Notes under the pieces: generated by a model | Told to the model about the DNA's origin: nothing | Seen by the model: the letters and a program-made list of their open reading frames with translations, nothing else | Databases searched by the model: none | Program-made: the position numbers and the translations under genes | In this document: piece by piece, positions 1 through 6,169 of the stretch | Layout: the number at the start of each line of letters is the position of its first letter | Position numbering within the stretch: position 1 is the stretch's first letter | Assembly (NCBI GenBank): GCA_005882155.1 | Contig: VBCQ01000006.1 | Location: forward strand, 1-12,404 | DNA from: Betaproteobacteria bacterium | GTDB lineage: Bacteria > Pseudomonadota > Gammaproteobacteria > Burkholderiales > Burkholderiaceae_C | Direction: 5' to 3' | Length of the DNA stretch: 12,404 nt

Positions 1-167
1 ATGCCCGGGAACACATTCGATTCCCAGTTGACCATGTAGGCATCGGTGTAGCGGCCTGCCGCGATGAGCCGGATGTATTCCGGTACCGGTGTGTGGGCCG
101 GGCAAGCCCACTGGCAGTCGACGACTTTGTGGAAGTAGTCGGGATGGCGAATGTCGGTGGGCTGCAA
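1..167 (-). CDS. GltD-like FAD-dependent oxidoreductase, N-terminal part (cut by left edge)
   Basis: Only the first 55 or so residues are in the window. They contain DYFHKVVDCQWACPAHT, then PVPEYIRLIAAGRYTDAY and NWESNVFPG. This matches the N-terminal Fe-S domain of the glutamate synthase small subunit/dihydropyrimidine dehydrogenase-like family, where cysteines of a CxxxCP type motif bind 4Fe-4S clusters and the following domains bind FAD and NAD(P)H. The substrate cannot be told from this piece. The open frame runs upstream to a stop near 240 but has no ATG or GTG. The only plausible start is a TTG at 165-167, which is preceded by a good ribosome binding site at 171-178. The family assignment is fairly sure and the start is inferred. 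It follows lemA in the same direction after a 127-bp gap. Confidence 0.75.
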   Translation of the reverse strand, partial: MQPTDIRHPDYFHKVVDCQWACPAHTPVPEYIRLIAAGRYTDAYMVNWESNVFPG

Positions 168-170
168 GTC

Positions 171-178
171 TTCCCCTT
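171..178 (-). promoter_or_regulatory. Ribosome binding site supporting a TTG start
   Basis: On the minus strand AAGGGGAA lies 3 nt before the TTG at 165-167, with its GGGGA core about 4-5 nt away. No ATG or GTG occurs in this frame between the upstream stop and the conserved Fe-S motif, so this site decides the start of the GltD-like gene. Confidence 0.5.
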
Positions 179-294
179 GTTCGGCCCGCGTCGCCTCGTG
201 GGCATTCGGGCCGCAAACGCAACAATTCGAATGATGCTACCGCCGGATAGCAATGGCGCCGCGAGGGTTTGCGCCAAGGCAACGCTTTGTCAAG

Positions 295-840
295 CTACAG
301 CGTGCCGGCCCCGCGAAAGCGGAACAGGCCCGCGATGACCCAGGTCGGAAACTGATCGAGCGCGTCGTTGTAGTTCTGCGTCGCCTCGTTGAATTGGCGG
401 CGGGCGAAACCGAGCGTGCTGTCGGCCGCGGCGAGCTCCTCGCCGAGCACGCTGACCGCGAGTCCGGCGAGCAGCTCGGGCTTGGCCGGCAGCTCGGCGT
501 TGAGGCGCGTTCGCGCGTTGGCGAGCGTCTCTTCGGCAAGCCGCAAGCTCGTCATCGGCCGCGCCGCGCTCGGCCGCGCGCGCACCGTGTCGCAGGCGAC
601 TTGCAATTGCCCGCACGCCGCGGTGACAGCATCGAGCGCCTCGGGGCTGTGCTCGACGAACGGCCGCAGCGCGGCCAGCCACTGCTGCAGCAGCGCGTGC
701 CGCTGACGGATCTGCGCGTCGACCGGCGTGAATGCGCGCGCGATGTCGTTGCGCAGGCTGACCAATCGGTTGTAGGCACCGACCGCCCAGAAGACCAGCA
801 CAGCGAGCACCGCCAGCAAAGCGATTTGCGTCGAATTCAT
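295..840 (-). CDS. lemA: LemA family protein
   Basis: This 181-residue protein has an uncleaved N-terminal membrane anchor (about residues 5-21) followed by a helical domain, the normal LemA architecture and length. Family hallmarks are YNRLVSLRNDIARAF (23-37), DAQIRQRHALL (41-51) and, near the C-terminus, RRQFNEATQNYNDALDQFP (148-165) followed by AGLFRF. LemA proteins are widespread, their biochemical role is unsettled, and the soluble helical bundle is expected to face away from the cytoplasm. The usual partner genes (TPM-domain or HtpX-type proteins) are not next to it. Downstream is the GltD-like gene and upstream is the divergent permease. The ATG at 838-840 has no strong Shine-Dalgarno sequence, but it puts the membrane anchor at the very N-terminus as expected. 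Confidence 0.88.
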   Translation of the reverse strand: MNSTQIALLAVLAVLVFWAVGAYNRLVSLRNDIARAFTPVDAQIRQRHALLQQWLAALRPFVEHSPEALDAVTAACGQLQVACDTVRARPSAARPMTSLRLAEETLANARTRLNAELPAKPELLAGLAVSVLGEELAAADSTLGFARRQFNEATQNYNDALDQFPTWVIAGLFRFRGAGTL

Positions 841-854
841 CAGGCCGGACTCTA

Positions 855-882
855 CGATGCTTCGATGCGGACCGAAGCATCG
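855..882. promoter_or_regulatory. Perfect 10-bp inverted repeat in a divergent intergenic region (candidate operator)
   Basis: CGATGCTTCG at 855-864 and CGAAGCATCG at 873-882 are exact reverse complements separated by 8 bp. The repeat lies in the 70-bp gap between the divergent lemA and TauE-family genes. A dyad here could be an operator for the ArsR-type regulator encoded two genes away, or form a hairpin in either leader transcript. The repeat is seen directly; the regulatory role is inferred. Confidence 0.5.
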
Positions 883-910
883 GTGTGTGTCGGCGGCCGA
901 TCATCGCGGC

Positions 911-1681
911 ATGAACTCGATCGCATCGACCCCTGAACTCATCGCCCTCATCGGCATCGTCTTCACGCTCGCCGGCTTCGTCAAAGGCGTCGTCGGGCTC
1001 GGCCTGCCGACGATCACGATGGGCTTGTTGAGCCTCGTGATGGCGCCGGCGCAAGCCGCGGCGCTGCTCGTCGTGCCGTCGCTCGTCACCAACGTCTGGC
1101 AGATCGCCGCGCGGCCCGGCCTCGCTGCACTCACGCGCCGGATCGCGCCGATGCTGGCCGGCGTGTGCGCAGGCGTTGCCGTCGGCGCCGGCTGGCTGGG
1201 CGGCGGCGCGATCGACGGCGTGACTGCCGGACTCGGCATCGCACTGTTCGTCTATGCGGCGCTCGGGCTGCTCGCGGTGCGCTTTCATGTCGCGCCGCGT
1301 CATGAGCACTGGCTGTCGCCGCTCGTCGGTGCGGCCACCGGGCTCGTCACCGCGGCGACCGGCGTGTTCGTGATCCCGGCCGTGCCTTACCTGCAAGCCC
1401 TCGGCCTCGAGAAAGAGGAGCTGGTGCAAGCGCTCGGCATTTCGTTTCTCGTCTCGACCGTCGCGTTGGCGCTGAGCCTCGGCCACGGCGGCGCGTTGCA
1501 GGCGACGACGCTCGTCGGCTCGCTGCTCGCGTTGCTGCCGGCACTCGCCGGCATGGGGCTCGGCCAGTGGATTCGCTTGCGCGTGCAGCCCGTGCTGTTC
1601 AAGCGACTCTTCTTCAGCGGCTTGCTGCTGCTCGGCGCGTATCTCTCGTTGCATTCGTTGATGGCGACAATGCACGGATGA
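911..1681 (+). CDS. TauE/SafE family membrane permease
   Basis: This 256-residue, very hydrophobic protein has the two-fold layout of the sulfite exporter TauE/SafE family. The first repeat carries GFVKGVVGLGLP (22-33) and the second GAATGLVTAATGVFVIPAVPYLQALG (around 140-165). About eight membrane segments are expected. Family members move sulfite, sulfoacetate or other organosulfur anions across the inner membrane, but the substrate here is unknown. The frame opens further upstream (857), but that start would lie inside the inverted repeat and add a polar, unconserved leader, so I chose the ATG at 911-913. The stop TGA overlaps the next gene's ATG (ATGA, 4 bp), which implies translational coupling and joint regulation with the ArsR-type regulator. 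Confidence 0.85.
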   Translation: MNSIASTPELIALIGIVFTLAGFVKGVVGLGLPTITMGLLSLVMAPAQAAALLVVPSLVTNVWQIAARPGLAALTRRIAPMLAGVCAGVAVGAGWLGGGAIDGVTAGLGIALFVYAALGLLAVRFHVAPRHEHWLSPLVGAATGLVTAATGVFVIPAVPYLQALGLEKEELVQALGISFLVSTVALALSLGHGGALQATTLVGSLLALLPALAGMGLGQWIRLRVQPVLFKRLFFSGLLLLGAYLSLHSLMATMHG

Positions 1682-2361
1682 TGCATAGCACTGCGCCCGA
1701 ACCACGCTTCGCGAAGATCGCCGCGATGATCGGCGACCCGACACGCGCGCGCATGCTCGCCGCGCTGATGGGCGGGCAATACATGGCCGCGGGCGAGCTC
1801 GCCGCCGCGGCCGGCATCACCGCGCAAACCGCCAGCACGCACATCGCCAAGCTGCTCGACGCCGAGCTCGTCGTCACGCGAACGCAAGGCCGGCATCGCT
1901 ACTTTCGCTTGGCCGATGCCGACATCGCGCATGCGCTCGAAGCGCTGTCGCTGGTGGCCGAGCGCAATGCGAGCGCGAGCAAATGGGAGCAAGGCGCGTA
2001 CAAGCCGCTGAAGCTGGCGCGCACCTGCTACAGCCACATCGCCGGCGAGCTCGGTGTGCGGCTGTACGACGGCCTGCTCGAGCGCGCGACGATCGCGGCT
2101 TGCGAGGGGCATTTCGTGTTGACCGATCAGGGGCGAGCCGATCTGCAAGCGCTCGGGATCGCGCTGCCGACCGCAACGTCGCGACGCTTCGCGCATCCGT
2201 GCTTCGATTGGTCAGAGCGGCGCGACCATCTGGCCGGCGCGCTGGCAGTGACGCTGTTCGAACATGGCTTGGAGCAGCGCTGGTGGCGCCGGGCCGAGGG
2301 CTCGCGGGCGTTGATGTTGACGGCGGGTGGGGAGCGGGCGTTGGGGAAGTGGCTGACTTGA
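1678..2361 (+). CDS. ArsR-type winged-helix regulator with C-terminal extension
   Basis: This 227-residue protein starts with an ArsR-like winged helix: RFAKIAAMIGDPTRARMLAAL (10-30), a recognition-helix region GITAQTASTHIAKLLDAELV (46-65) and a wing around GRHRYFRLA (71-79). The remaining 140 residues form a C-terminal domain seen in larger ArsR-like regulators, with CYSHIAGELGVRLYDGLL (118-134) and CFDWSERRDHLAGALA (175-190). Cys118, Cys142 and Cys175 are candidates for metal or redox sensing, but no classical ArsR CxC site is present. The ATG at 1678 overlaps the permease stop; longer starts inside the permease gene are not conserved-looking. It probably controls its own two-gene operon through the dyad upstream at 855-882, which is inference. 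Confidence 0.85.
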   Translation: MMHSTAPEPRFAKIAAMIGDPTRARMLAALMGGQYMAAGELAAAAGITAQTASTHIAKLLDAELVVTRTQGRHRYFRLADADIAHALEALSLVAERNASASKWEQGAYKPLKLARTCYSHIAGELGVRLYDGLLERATIAACEGHFVLTDQGRADLQALGIALPTATSRRFAHPCFDWSERRDHLAGALAVTLFEHGLEQRWWRRAEGSRALMLTAGGERALGKWLT

Positions 2362-2376
2362 TTGCCACCAGCCCTT

Positions 2377-2425
2377 CCTTCGACAAGCTCAGGATGATCG
2401 GAAATACAGGCTCAGGGCGAACGGG
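2377..2425 (+). repeat. Dispersed REP-like repeat, two adjoining partial copies
   Basis: CCTTCGACAAGCTCAGG (2377-2393) is followed, after 12 bases, by a partial copy at 2406-2425 that contains ACAGGCTCAGGGCGAACGGG. Both match parts of the repeat found at 6091-6114 and 9109-9136. They lie just after the regulator's stop, between convergent genes, and face an inverted copy at 2477-2501. Confidence 0.75.
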
Positions 2426-2476
2426 GTGGTAATGGTGTTGCTGTGGGGGGTTGGGACCGCCCGCATACATCCCCGT

Positions 2477-2501
2477 CCCGTTCGGGCTGAGCCTGTCGAA
2501 G
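2477..2501 (-). repeat. Dispersed REP-like repeat, inverted copy
   Basis: This copy, with core TTCGGGCTGAGCCTGTCGAA, is the reverse complement of the copy at 2406-2425 at about 18 of 20 positions. The two could form a long stem with a loop of about 50 nt between the ends of the ArsR-type gene and queC. That position would suit a bidirectional terminator or 3'-end stabiliser, though no U-tract follows. Confidence 0.7.
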
Positions 2502-2513
2502 CCCTCGCGCCGA

Positions 2514-3260
2514 TCACCCGAGGCTGTCACCCACCTCGGTATCCGGAAACGGCTCAGCCCCGTTCGACCGCCACGCCACATACCCGCGCGAGCGCAACGT
2601 ACACGCCGGACATTGCCCGCAGCCATATCCCCATTCATGCCGCTTCGAGCGCTCGCCGAGATAACAGCTGTGCGTGTGCTCGACGATCAGCTTCGTCAAC
2701 GCATCGCCGCCCAGCTCCGCACCGAGCGCCCAGGTCTGCGCCTTGTCGAGCCACATCAATGGCGTGGCGATCGTCATCGGCGTGTCCATGCCGAGGCTCA
2801 GCGCGACCTGCATCGCTTTCAAGGTGTTGTCGCGGCAGTCGGGGTAACCGGAAAAATCGGTCTCGCACATGCCGCCGACGAGCACGCTCAAGCCGCGCCG
2901 ATACGCGAGCGTCGCGGCGAACGTGAAGAACAACAGATTGCGGCCCGGCACGAAGGTGTTCGGCAGGCCGTTTGCGTTCATCTCGATCGCGCGCGCTTGC
3001 GTCAGCGCGGTGTCGGAGATCTGGCCGAGCAGCGACAAGTCGAGCAGATGATCGTCGCCGAGCTTGTCGCGCCACTGCGGGAACTGCGCGTGCAACTGCG
3101 CGCGCACCGTGAGCCGGCATTCGAGCTCGATCAGGTGCCGCTGGCCGTAGTCGAAGCCGATCGTCTCGACATGCGCGTAGCGGTTCAGCGCCCACGCGAG
3201 GCAGGTCGTCGAGTCCTGCCCGCCGGAAAATAGAACGAGGGCGGAGCGCGGATCGTTCAC
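2514..3260 (-). CDS. queC: 7-cyano-7-deazaguanine synthase (QueC)
   Basis: QueC converts 7-carboxy-7-deazaguanine to preQ0 using ATP and ammonia, a cytoplasmic step in queuosine tRNA modification. The 248-residue product has the PP-loop ATP motif SGGQDSTTC (12-20), FDYGQRH (36-42), VPGRNLLFF (104-112), GGMCETDFSGYPDCR (129-143) and the C-terminal zinc site made by Cys199, Cys214, Cys217 and Cys220 (GYGCGQCPAC). Length and motifs are complete. The start is GTG at 3258-3260, two bases after the proA stop, with a weak GAAG site inside the end of proA. The same frame stays open far into proA, but the extension is antisense-like noise. No queD, queE or queF is nearby, so the rest of the pathway must be elsewhere. 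Confidence 0.93.
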   Translation of the reverse strand: MNDPRSALVLFSGGQDSTTCLAWALNRYAHVETIGFDYGQRHLIELECRLTVRAQLHAQFPQWRDKLGDDHLLDLSLLGQISDTALTQARAIEMNANGLPNTFVPGRNLLFFTFAATLAYRRGLSVLVGGMCETDFSGYPDCRDNTLKAMQVALSLGMDTPMTIATPLMWLDKAQTWALGAELGGDALTKLIVEHTHSCYLGERSKRHEWGYGCGQCPACTLRSRGYVAWRSNGAEPFPDTEVGDSLG

Positions 3261-3262
3261 GA

Positions 3263-4543
3263 TCAGCTTCGCACTTCCCCGTTGCCGAGCACGACCCACT
3301 TCATCGACGTGAGGCCCTCGAGCCCGACAGGCCCGCGGGCGTGGAACTTGTCGGTGCTGATGCCGATCTCGGCGCCGAGGCCGAACTCGAAGCCGTCGGC
3401 GAAACGCGTCGACGCGTTGACCATCACGCTCGCCGAATCGACCTCGCGCAGGAAGCGCATCGCGTTCGGGTGGCGGTCGGTGAGGATCGCGTCGGTGTGG
3501 TGCGAGCCGTAGCGGTTGATGTGCGCGATGGCCTCGTCGAGACTCGCGACGACCTTGATGCTGATGATCGGCGCGAGATACTCCTCGGACCAGTCCTGCT
3601 CGGTCGCAGCGACGAGGTTCGCATCCGGCACCGCGCGCAGCAGCGCCATCGCTCTCGGATCGCAACGCATCTCGACGCCCTTCGCCGCGAACACCGCGCC
3701 GATCTGCGGCAGGAAAGTTGCAGCCACCGCCTCGTGCACCAGCAGCGACTCGGCCGCGTTGCACGGGCTGACCTTCTGCGTCTTCGCGTTGTCGGTCACG
3801 CGCAGCGCGAGTGCGATGTCGACGCTCGCGTCGACATACACATGGCAGTTGCCGTCGAGGTGCTTGATCACCGGAACCTTCGCTTCGCGGCTGATGCGCT
3901 CGATCAGCCCCTTGCCGCCACGCGGGATGATCACGTCGACCGCATCGGGCGACGCGATCAGAAAGCCCACCGCGGCACGGTCGGTGGTCTGCACGAGCTG
4001 CACCGCATCGGGCGGCAAGCCGGCTTCGGCGAGCGCGGCCTGCACGAGTTTCCACAGCGCGAGGTTGGAGGCAATGGCTTCCGAGCCGCCACGCAGGATG
4101 CAGGCGTTGCCGCTCTTGATCGCGAGCGACGCTGCCTCGATCGTCACGTTGGGCCGGCTCTCGTAGATCATCCCGAACACGCCGAGCGGAACCCGCATCT
4201 GGCCGACGCTGATGCCGCTCGGACGGCGCCGCAGATTCGTGATCTCACCGATCGGGTCGGGCATCGCAGCGATCTGCTCGCAGCCTTCAGCGACCGTGTC
4301 GATGATCTGAGGCGTGAGCTTCAGGCGATCGACCATCGGCGCAGTGAGTCCTGCGGCTTGCGCAGCCTCGATGTCTTTCGCGTTCGCCGCTTGCAGCGCC
4401 GCGGTCTCGCTGCACAGCGCTCGCGCGAGCGCGAGCAGCGCAGCATTCTTCGCCGCCGTCGACGCTGCCGCCATCTTGCCGCTCGCCGCACGCGCGGCCG
4501 CGCCCATGTGGGCGATCGTGGCTTGGAGGTCGGTGGAGGTCAT
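3263..4543 (-). CDS. proA: Gamma-glutamyl phosphate reductase (ProA)
   Basis: ProA reduces gamma-glutamyl phosphate to glutamate-5-semialdehyde with NADPH, the second step of proline synthesis in the cytoplasm. The 426-residue product has the family blocks VPLGVFGMIYESRPNVT (118-134), KSGNACILRGGSEA (143-156), IIPRGGKGLI (205-214), the catalytic cysteine Cys261 in VSPCNAAESLLVHE, and HARGPVGLEGLTS (401-413). Length is normal. An upstream in-frame GTG at 4565-4567 would add eight residues; I prefer the ATG at 4541-4543 because MTSTDLQATI is a typical ProA start. It lies 31 bp after the PEBP-family gene and 2 bp before queC, so the three are likely co-transcribed. ProB is not in the window. Confidence 0.95.
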   Translation of the reverse strand: MTSTDLQATIAHMGAAARAASGKMAAASTAAKNAALLALARALCSETAALQAANAKDIEAAQAAGLTAPMVDRLKLTPQIIDTVAEGCEQIAAMPDPIGEITNLRRRPSGISVGQMRVPLGVFGMIYESRPNVTIEAASLAIKSGNACILRGGSEAIASNLALWKLVQAALAEAGLPPDAVQLVQTTDRAAVGFLIASPDAVDVIIPRGGKGLIERISREAKVPVIKHLDGNCHVYVDASVDIALALRVTDNAKTQKVSPCNAAESLLVHEAVAATFLPQIGAVFAAKGVEMRCDPRAMALLRAVPDANLVAATEQDWSEEYLAPIISIKVVASLDEAIAHINRYGSHHTDAILTDRHPNAMRFLREVDSASVMVNASTRFADGFEFGLGAEIGISTDKFHARGPVGLEGLTSMKWVVLGNGEVRS

Positions 4544-4574
4544 GGGGTGGATTGTCCCAAAACGCACGCAGCGT

Positions 4575-5135
4575 TCACTTCCACCCGTACTTCGCCGTGA
4601 AGCTCGCCGCCGCGAGCTTGTTCGCGTTGATATTGAAGCCGACCATCGCCGCGGTGCCGTCCGCCGGCACGTCGAGCTTGTCGGTCTTCAGCGCATAGAC
4701 GGTGAAGATGTAGCGGTGCGGCTTGTCGCCCTTCGGTGGGCAGGCGCCGCCGAAGCCGGGCGCGCCGAAGTCGGTGCGGCCTTGCGTCGCGCCGGCAGGC
4801 AAGCCCTTGCCGTCGGCGGCGACGCCTTCGGGCAGCTCGGTCGCTGTCGCCGGGATGTTGAAGACGACCCAATGCCACCAGCCGGATCCGGTCGGCGCGT
4901 CGGGGTCGTAGACGGTGACGGCGAAGCTCTTCGTGTCCTTCGGCGCGCCGCTCCACTTCAGCGCCGGCGAGACGTTCTTGCCGCTGCAGCCGAAGCCGTT
5001 GAAAACCTGGGCCTCGGTCAGCATCGAGTTGGGCTTGACGGTCGGGCTGGTCAGCGTGAAGCCGGCGGCATGCGACGACAGCGCGCAGGCCATGCCGACG
5101 GTTGCAACGGATATGCGGAGCGCGGTGAATGTCAT
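4575..5135 (-). CDS. Secreted PEBP/YbhB-YbcL family protein
   Basis: This 186-residue protein begins with a signal peptide (hydrophobic stretch to about residue 22, likely cut after SHA at 23) and continues as a phosphatidylethanolamine-binding-protein-like domain. Hallmarks are TVYDPDAPTGSGWWHWVVFNIP (74-95), which includes the anion-pocket DPDAP and His88, and GGACPPKGDKPHRYIFTVYAL (129-149). Cys50 and Cys132 could pair in the periplasm. Bacterial YbhB/YbcL proteins have no settled enzymatic role. A strong AAGGAGA ribosome site 5 nt before the ATG fixes the start. It sits between the dpp operon (74 bp upstream) and proA (31 bp downstream); a link to either function is not evident. Confidence 0.9.
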   Translation of the reverse strand: MTFTALRISVATVGMACALSSHAAGFTLTSPTVKPNSMLTEAQVFNGFGCSGKNVSPALKWSGAPKDTKSFAVTVYDPDAPTGSGWWHWVVFNIPATATELPEGVAADGKGLPAGATQGRTDFGAPGFGGACPPKGDKPHRYIFTVYALKTDKLDVPADGTAAMVGFNINANKLAAASFTAKYGWK

Positions 5136-5140
5136 GGCGG

Positions 5141-5147
5141 TCTCCTT
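5141..5147 (-). promoter_or_regulatory. Strong Shine-Dalgarno of the PEBP-family gene
   Basis: AAGGAGA on the minus strand, 5 nt before the ATG at 5133-5135. It is the clearest ribosome binding site in the window and fixes the start of the secreted protein. Confidence 0.75.
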
Positions 5148-5209
5148 CTTGAATGGGATGGAAGCCGCAAATGATGCGCCGCGCTTGCAGCCGCTTCAAG
5201 CGAATGGGA

Positions 5210-6169
5210 TCAAGCGATCTCGTGCTTGCGGTGGCACGCGACCCACTGCCCGCCGCCGACGTCTTCGAGCAGCGGCACCTCGACGCTGCAGTGCGCGACC
5301 GCATGCGGGCAGCGCTTGTGAAACGCGCAGCCGCTCGGCGGATTCAGCGGCGACGGCAGCTCGCCCGACAGCACCAGGCGCGTCTGCCGCGCCGCCTTGT
5401 CGATGCGCGGCGTGCTCGCGAGCAGCGCCCGGGTGTACGGGTGGCGCGGGGCGATGAAGAGCTGGCGCTTGGGCGCACTCTCGACGACCTTGCCGAGGTA
5501 CATCACCAGCACCTCGTCGGCGACGACGATCTTCGGCTGGAGCATCAACGCGCGTGCGATCGCGACGCGCTGGCGCTGGCCGCCGGAGAACATGTGCGGG
5601 TAGCGCTGATGGTGCTCGGGTCGCAGGCCGACGCGCGCCATCATCGCGCGCGACTTGTCCTCGCGATCGGCCTTGCTGAGCGTCGTGTTGATGACGAGCG
5701 GCTCTTCGAGCGCCTGGCCGATCTTCTTGCGCGGATTCAAGCTGCCGAACGGGTTCTGGAACACCATCTGCACTTCTTGCCGCAGGCGCTTCTTCGTCGC
5801 CGCGTCGGCGTGGGCGACGTCGACGCCGGTGAGATGCAGATGGCCCGAGGTCGGCGTCTCGATCATCGTGATCTGGCGCGCCAGCGTGCTCTTGCCGCAA
5901 CCCGATTCGCCGACGACGGCGAGCGTCTTGCCGGCCTGCAGCATGAACGACACGCCGTCGAGTGCACGGGCGAGGGCTTTCGGCTTCATGAAGCCTTGGG
6001 AGACGGGGTAGTGCTTGGTGAGGGATTGGGCGTCGAGGACAACACCCTCCGTTCGCGCTGAGCCTGTCGAAGCGTCGGCCTGAACCAACCCTTCGACAAG
6101 CTCAGGGCGAACGGGTGCGGGGGCGCGGTCGGTGCGAACGGAGGCGGGGGTGGTGTTCGACTCGCTCAT
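5210..6169 (-). CDS. dppF: Dipeptide ABC transporter ATPase DppF, with internal in-frame deletion
   Basis: This should be the second ATPase of the dipeptide importer. Residues 43-319 align with DppF/OppF: Walker A GESGCGKS (87-94), Q-loop Gln138, signature FSGGQRQR (194-201), Walker B IVVADE (214-219), and the C-terminal oligopeptide-type domain with GELPSPLNPPSGCAF (269-283) and Cys281, 287, 294 and 312. Walker B is followed directly by VLVMYLGKVVE, which in the family occurs after a second ADE about 44 residues further on. The D-loop (SALD) and the switch-histidine segment (ISHDL) are therefore missing. Residues 20-42 are encoded by a dispersed repeat pair. The ATG at 6169 overlaps the dppD stop (ATGA). 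As written it should be badly impaired in ATP hydrolysis; a sequencing or assembly error at the repeated GCCGACGAG is an alternative. Confidence 0.9.
   Translation of the reverse strand: MSESNTTPASVRTDRAPAPVRPELVEGLVQADASTGSARTEGVVLDAQSLTKHYPVSQGFMKPKALARALDGVSFMLQAGKTLAVVGESGCGKSTLARQITMIETPTSGHLHLTGVDVAHADAATKKRLRQEVQMVFQNPFGSLNPRKKIGQALEEPLVINTTLSKADREDKSRAMMARVGLRPEHHQRYPHMFSGGQRQRVAIARALMLQPKIVVADEVLVMYLGKVVESAPKRQLFIAPRHPYTRALLASTPRIDKAARQTRLVLSGELPSPLNPPSGCAFHKRCPHAVAHCSVEVPLLEDVGGGQWVACHRKHEIA
6049..6114. repeat. Inverted pair of REP-like repeats inside the dppF coding region
   Basis: Left arm 6049-6072 and right arm 6091-6114 (24 nt each) are reverse complements at 22 of 24 positions around an 18-nt loop. 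The right arm has the core GACAAGCTCAGGGCGA. The pair lies in frame within dppF and is translated as VRPELVEGLVQ and ADASTGSARTEG (residues 20-42), peptides not expected in DppF. The mRNA can form a strong hairpin about 55 nt downstream of the dppF start. Confidence 0.85.

Noticed and set aside
182..213. 7-bp inverted repeat CGGCCCG/CGGGCCG upstream of the GltD-like gene
   Set aside because: It is GC-only, short and has an 18-nt spacer, so chance occurrence is likely in this base composition.
288..293. TTGACA on the minus strand as a promoter for the GltD-like gene
   Set aside because: No acceptable -10 element lies 16-18 bp downstream; the sequence there is GC-rich (AAACCC).
857..910. Upstream ATG extension of the TauE-family gene
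   Set aside because: The extra 18 residues are polar and encoded across the inverted repeat; the ATG at 911 starts just before the first membrane helix.
290..1744. Long minus-strand open frame of 484 codons across lemA and the permease
   Set aside because: It is out of frame with lemA and antisense to the TauE-family gene. Its product is rich in Arg, Ala, His and Gln with no domain, as expected for a shadow frame in high-GC DNA.
4544..4567. GTG start adding eight residues to ProA
   Set aside because: It is possible, but the ATG at 4543 gives the usual ProA N-terminus and the extension shows no conserved feature.
3341..4600. Plus-strand open frame of 419 codons opposite proA
   Set aside because: It is an exact antisense shadow of proA, with arginine- and histidine-rich low-complexity composition and no recognisable motif.
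5163..5209. Possible terminator between dppF and the PEBP-family gene
   Set aside because: Only a weak, mismatched GCTTG/CAAGC stem without a T-tract is present, so it cannot be supported as a terminator.
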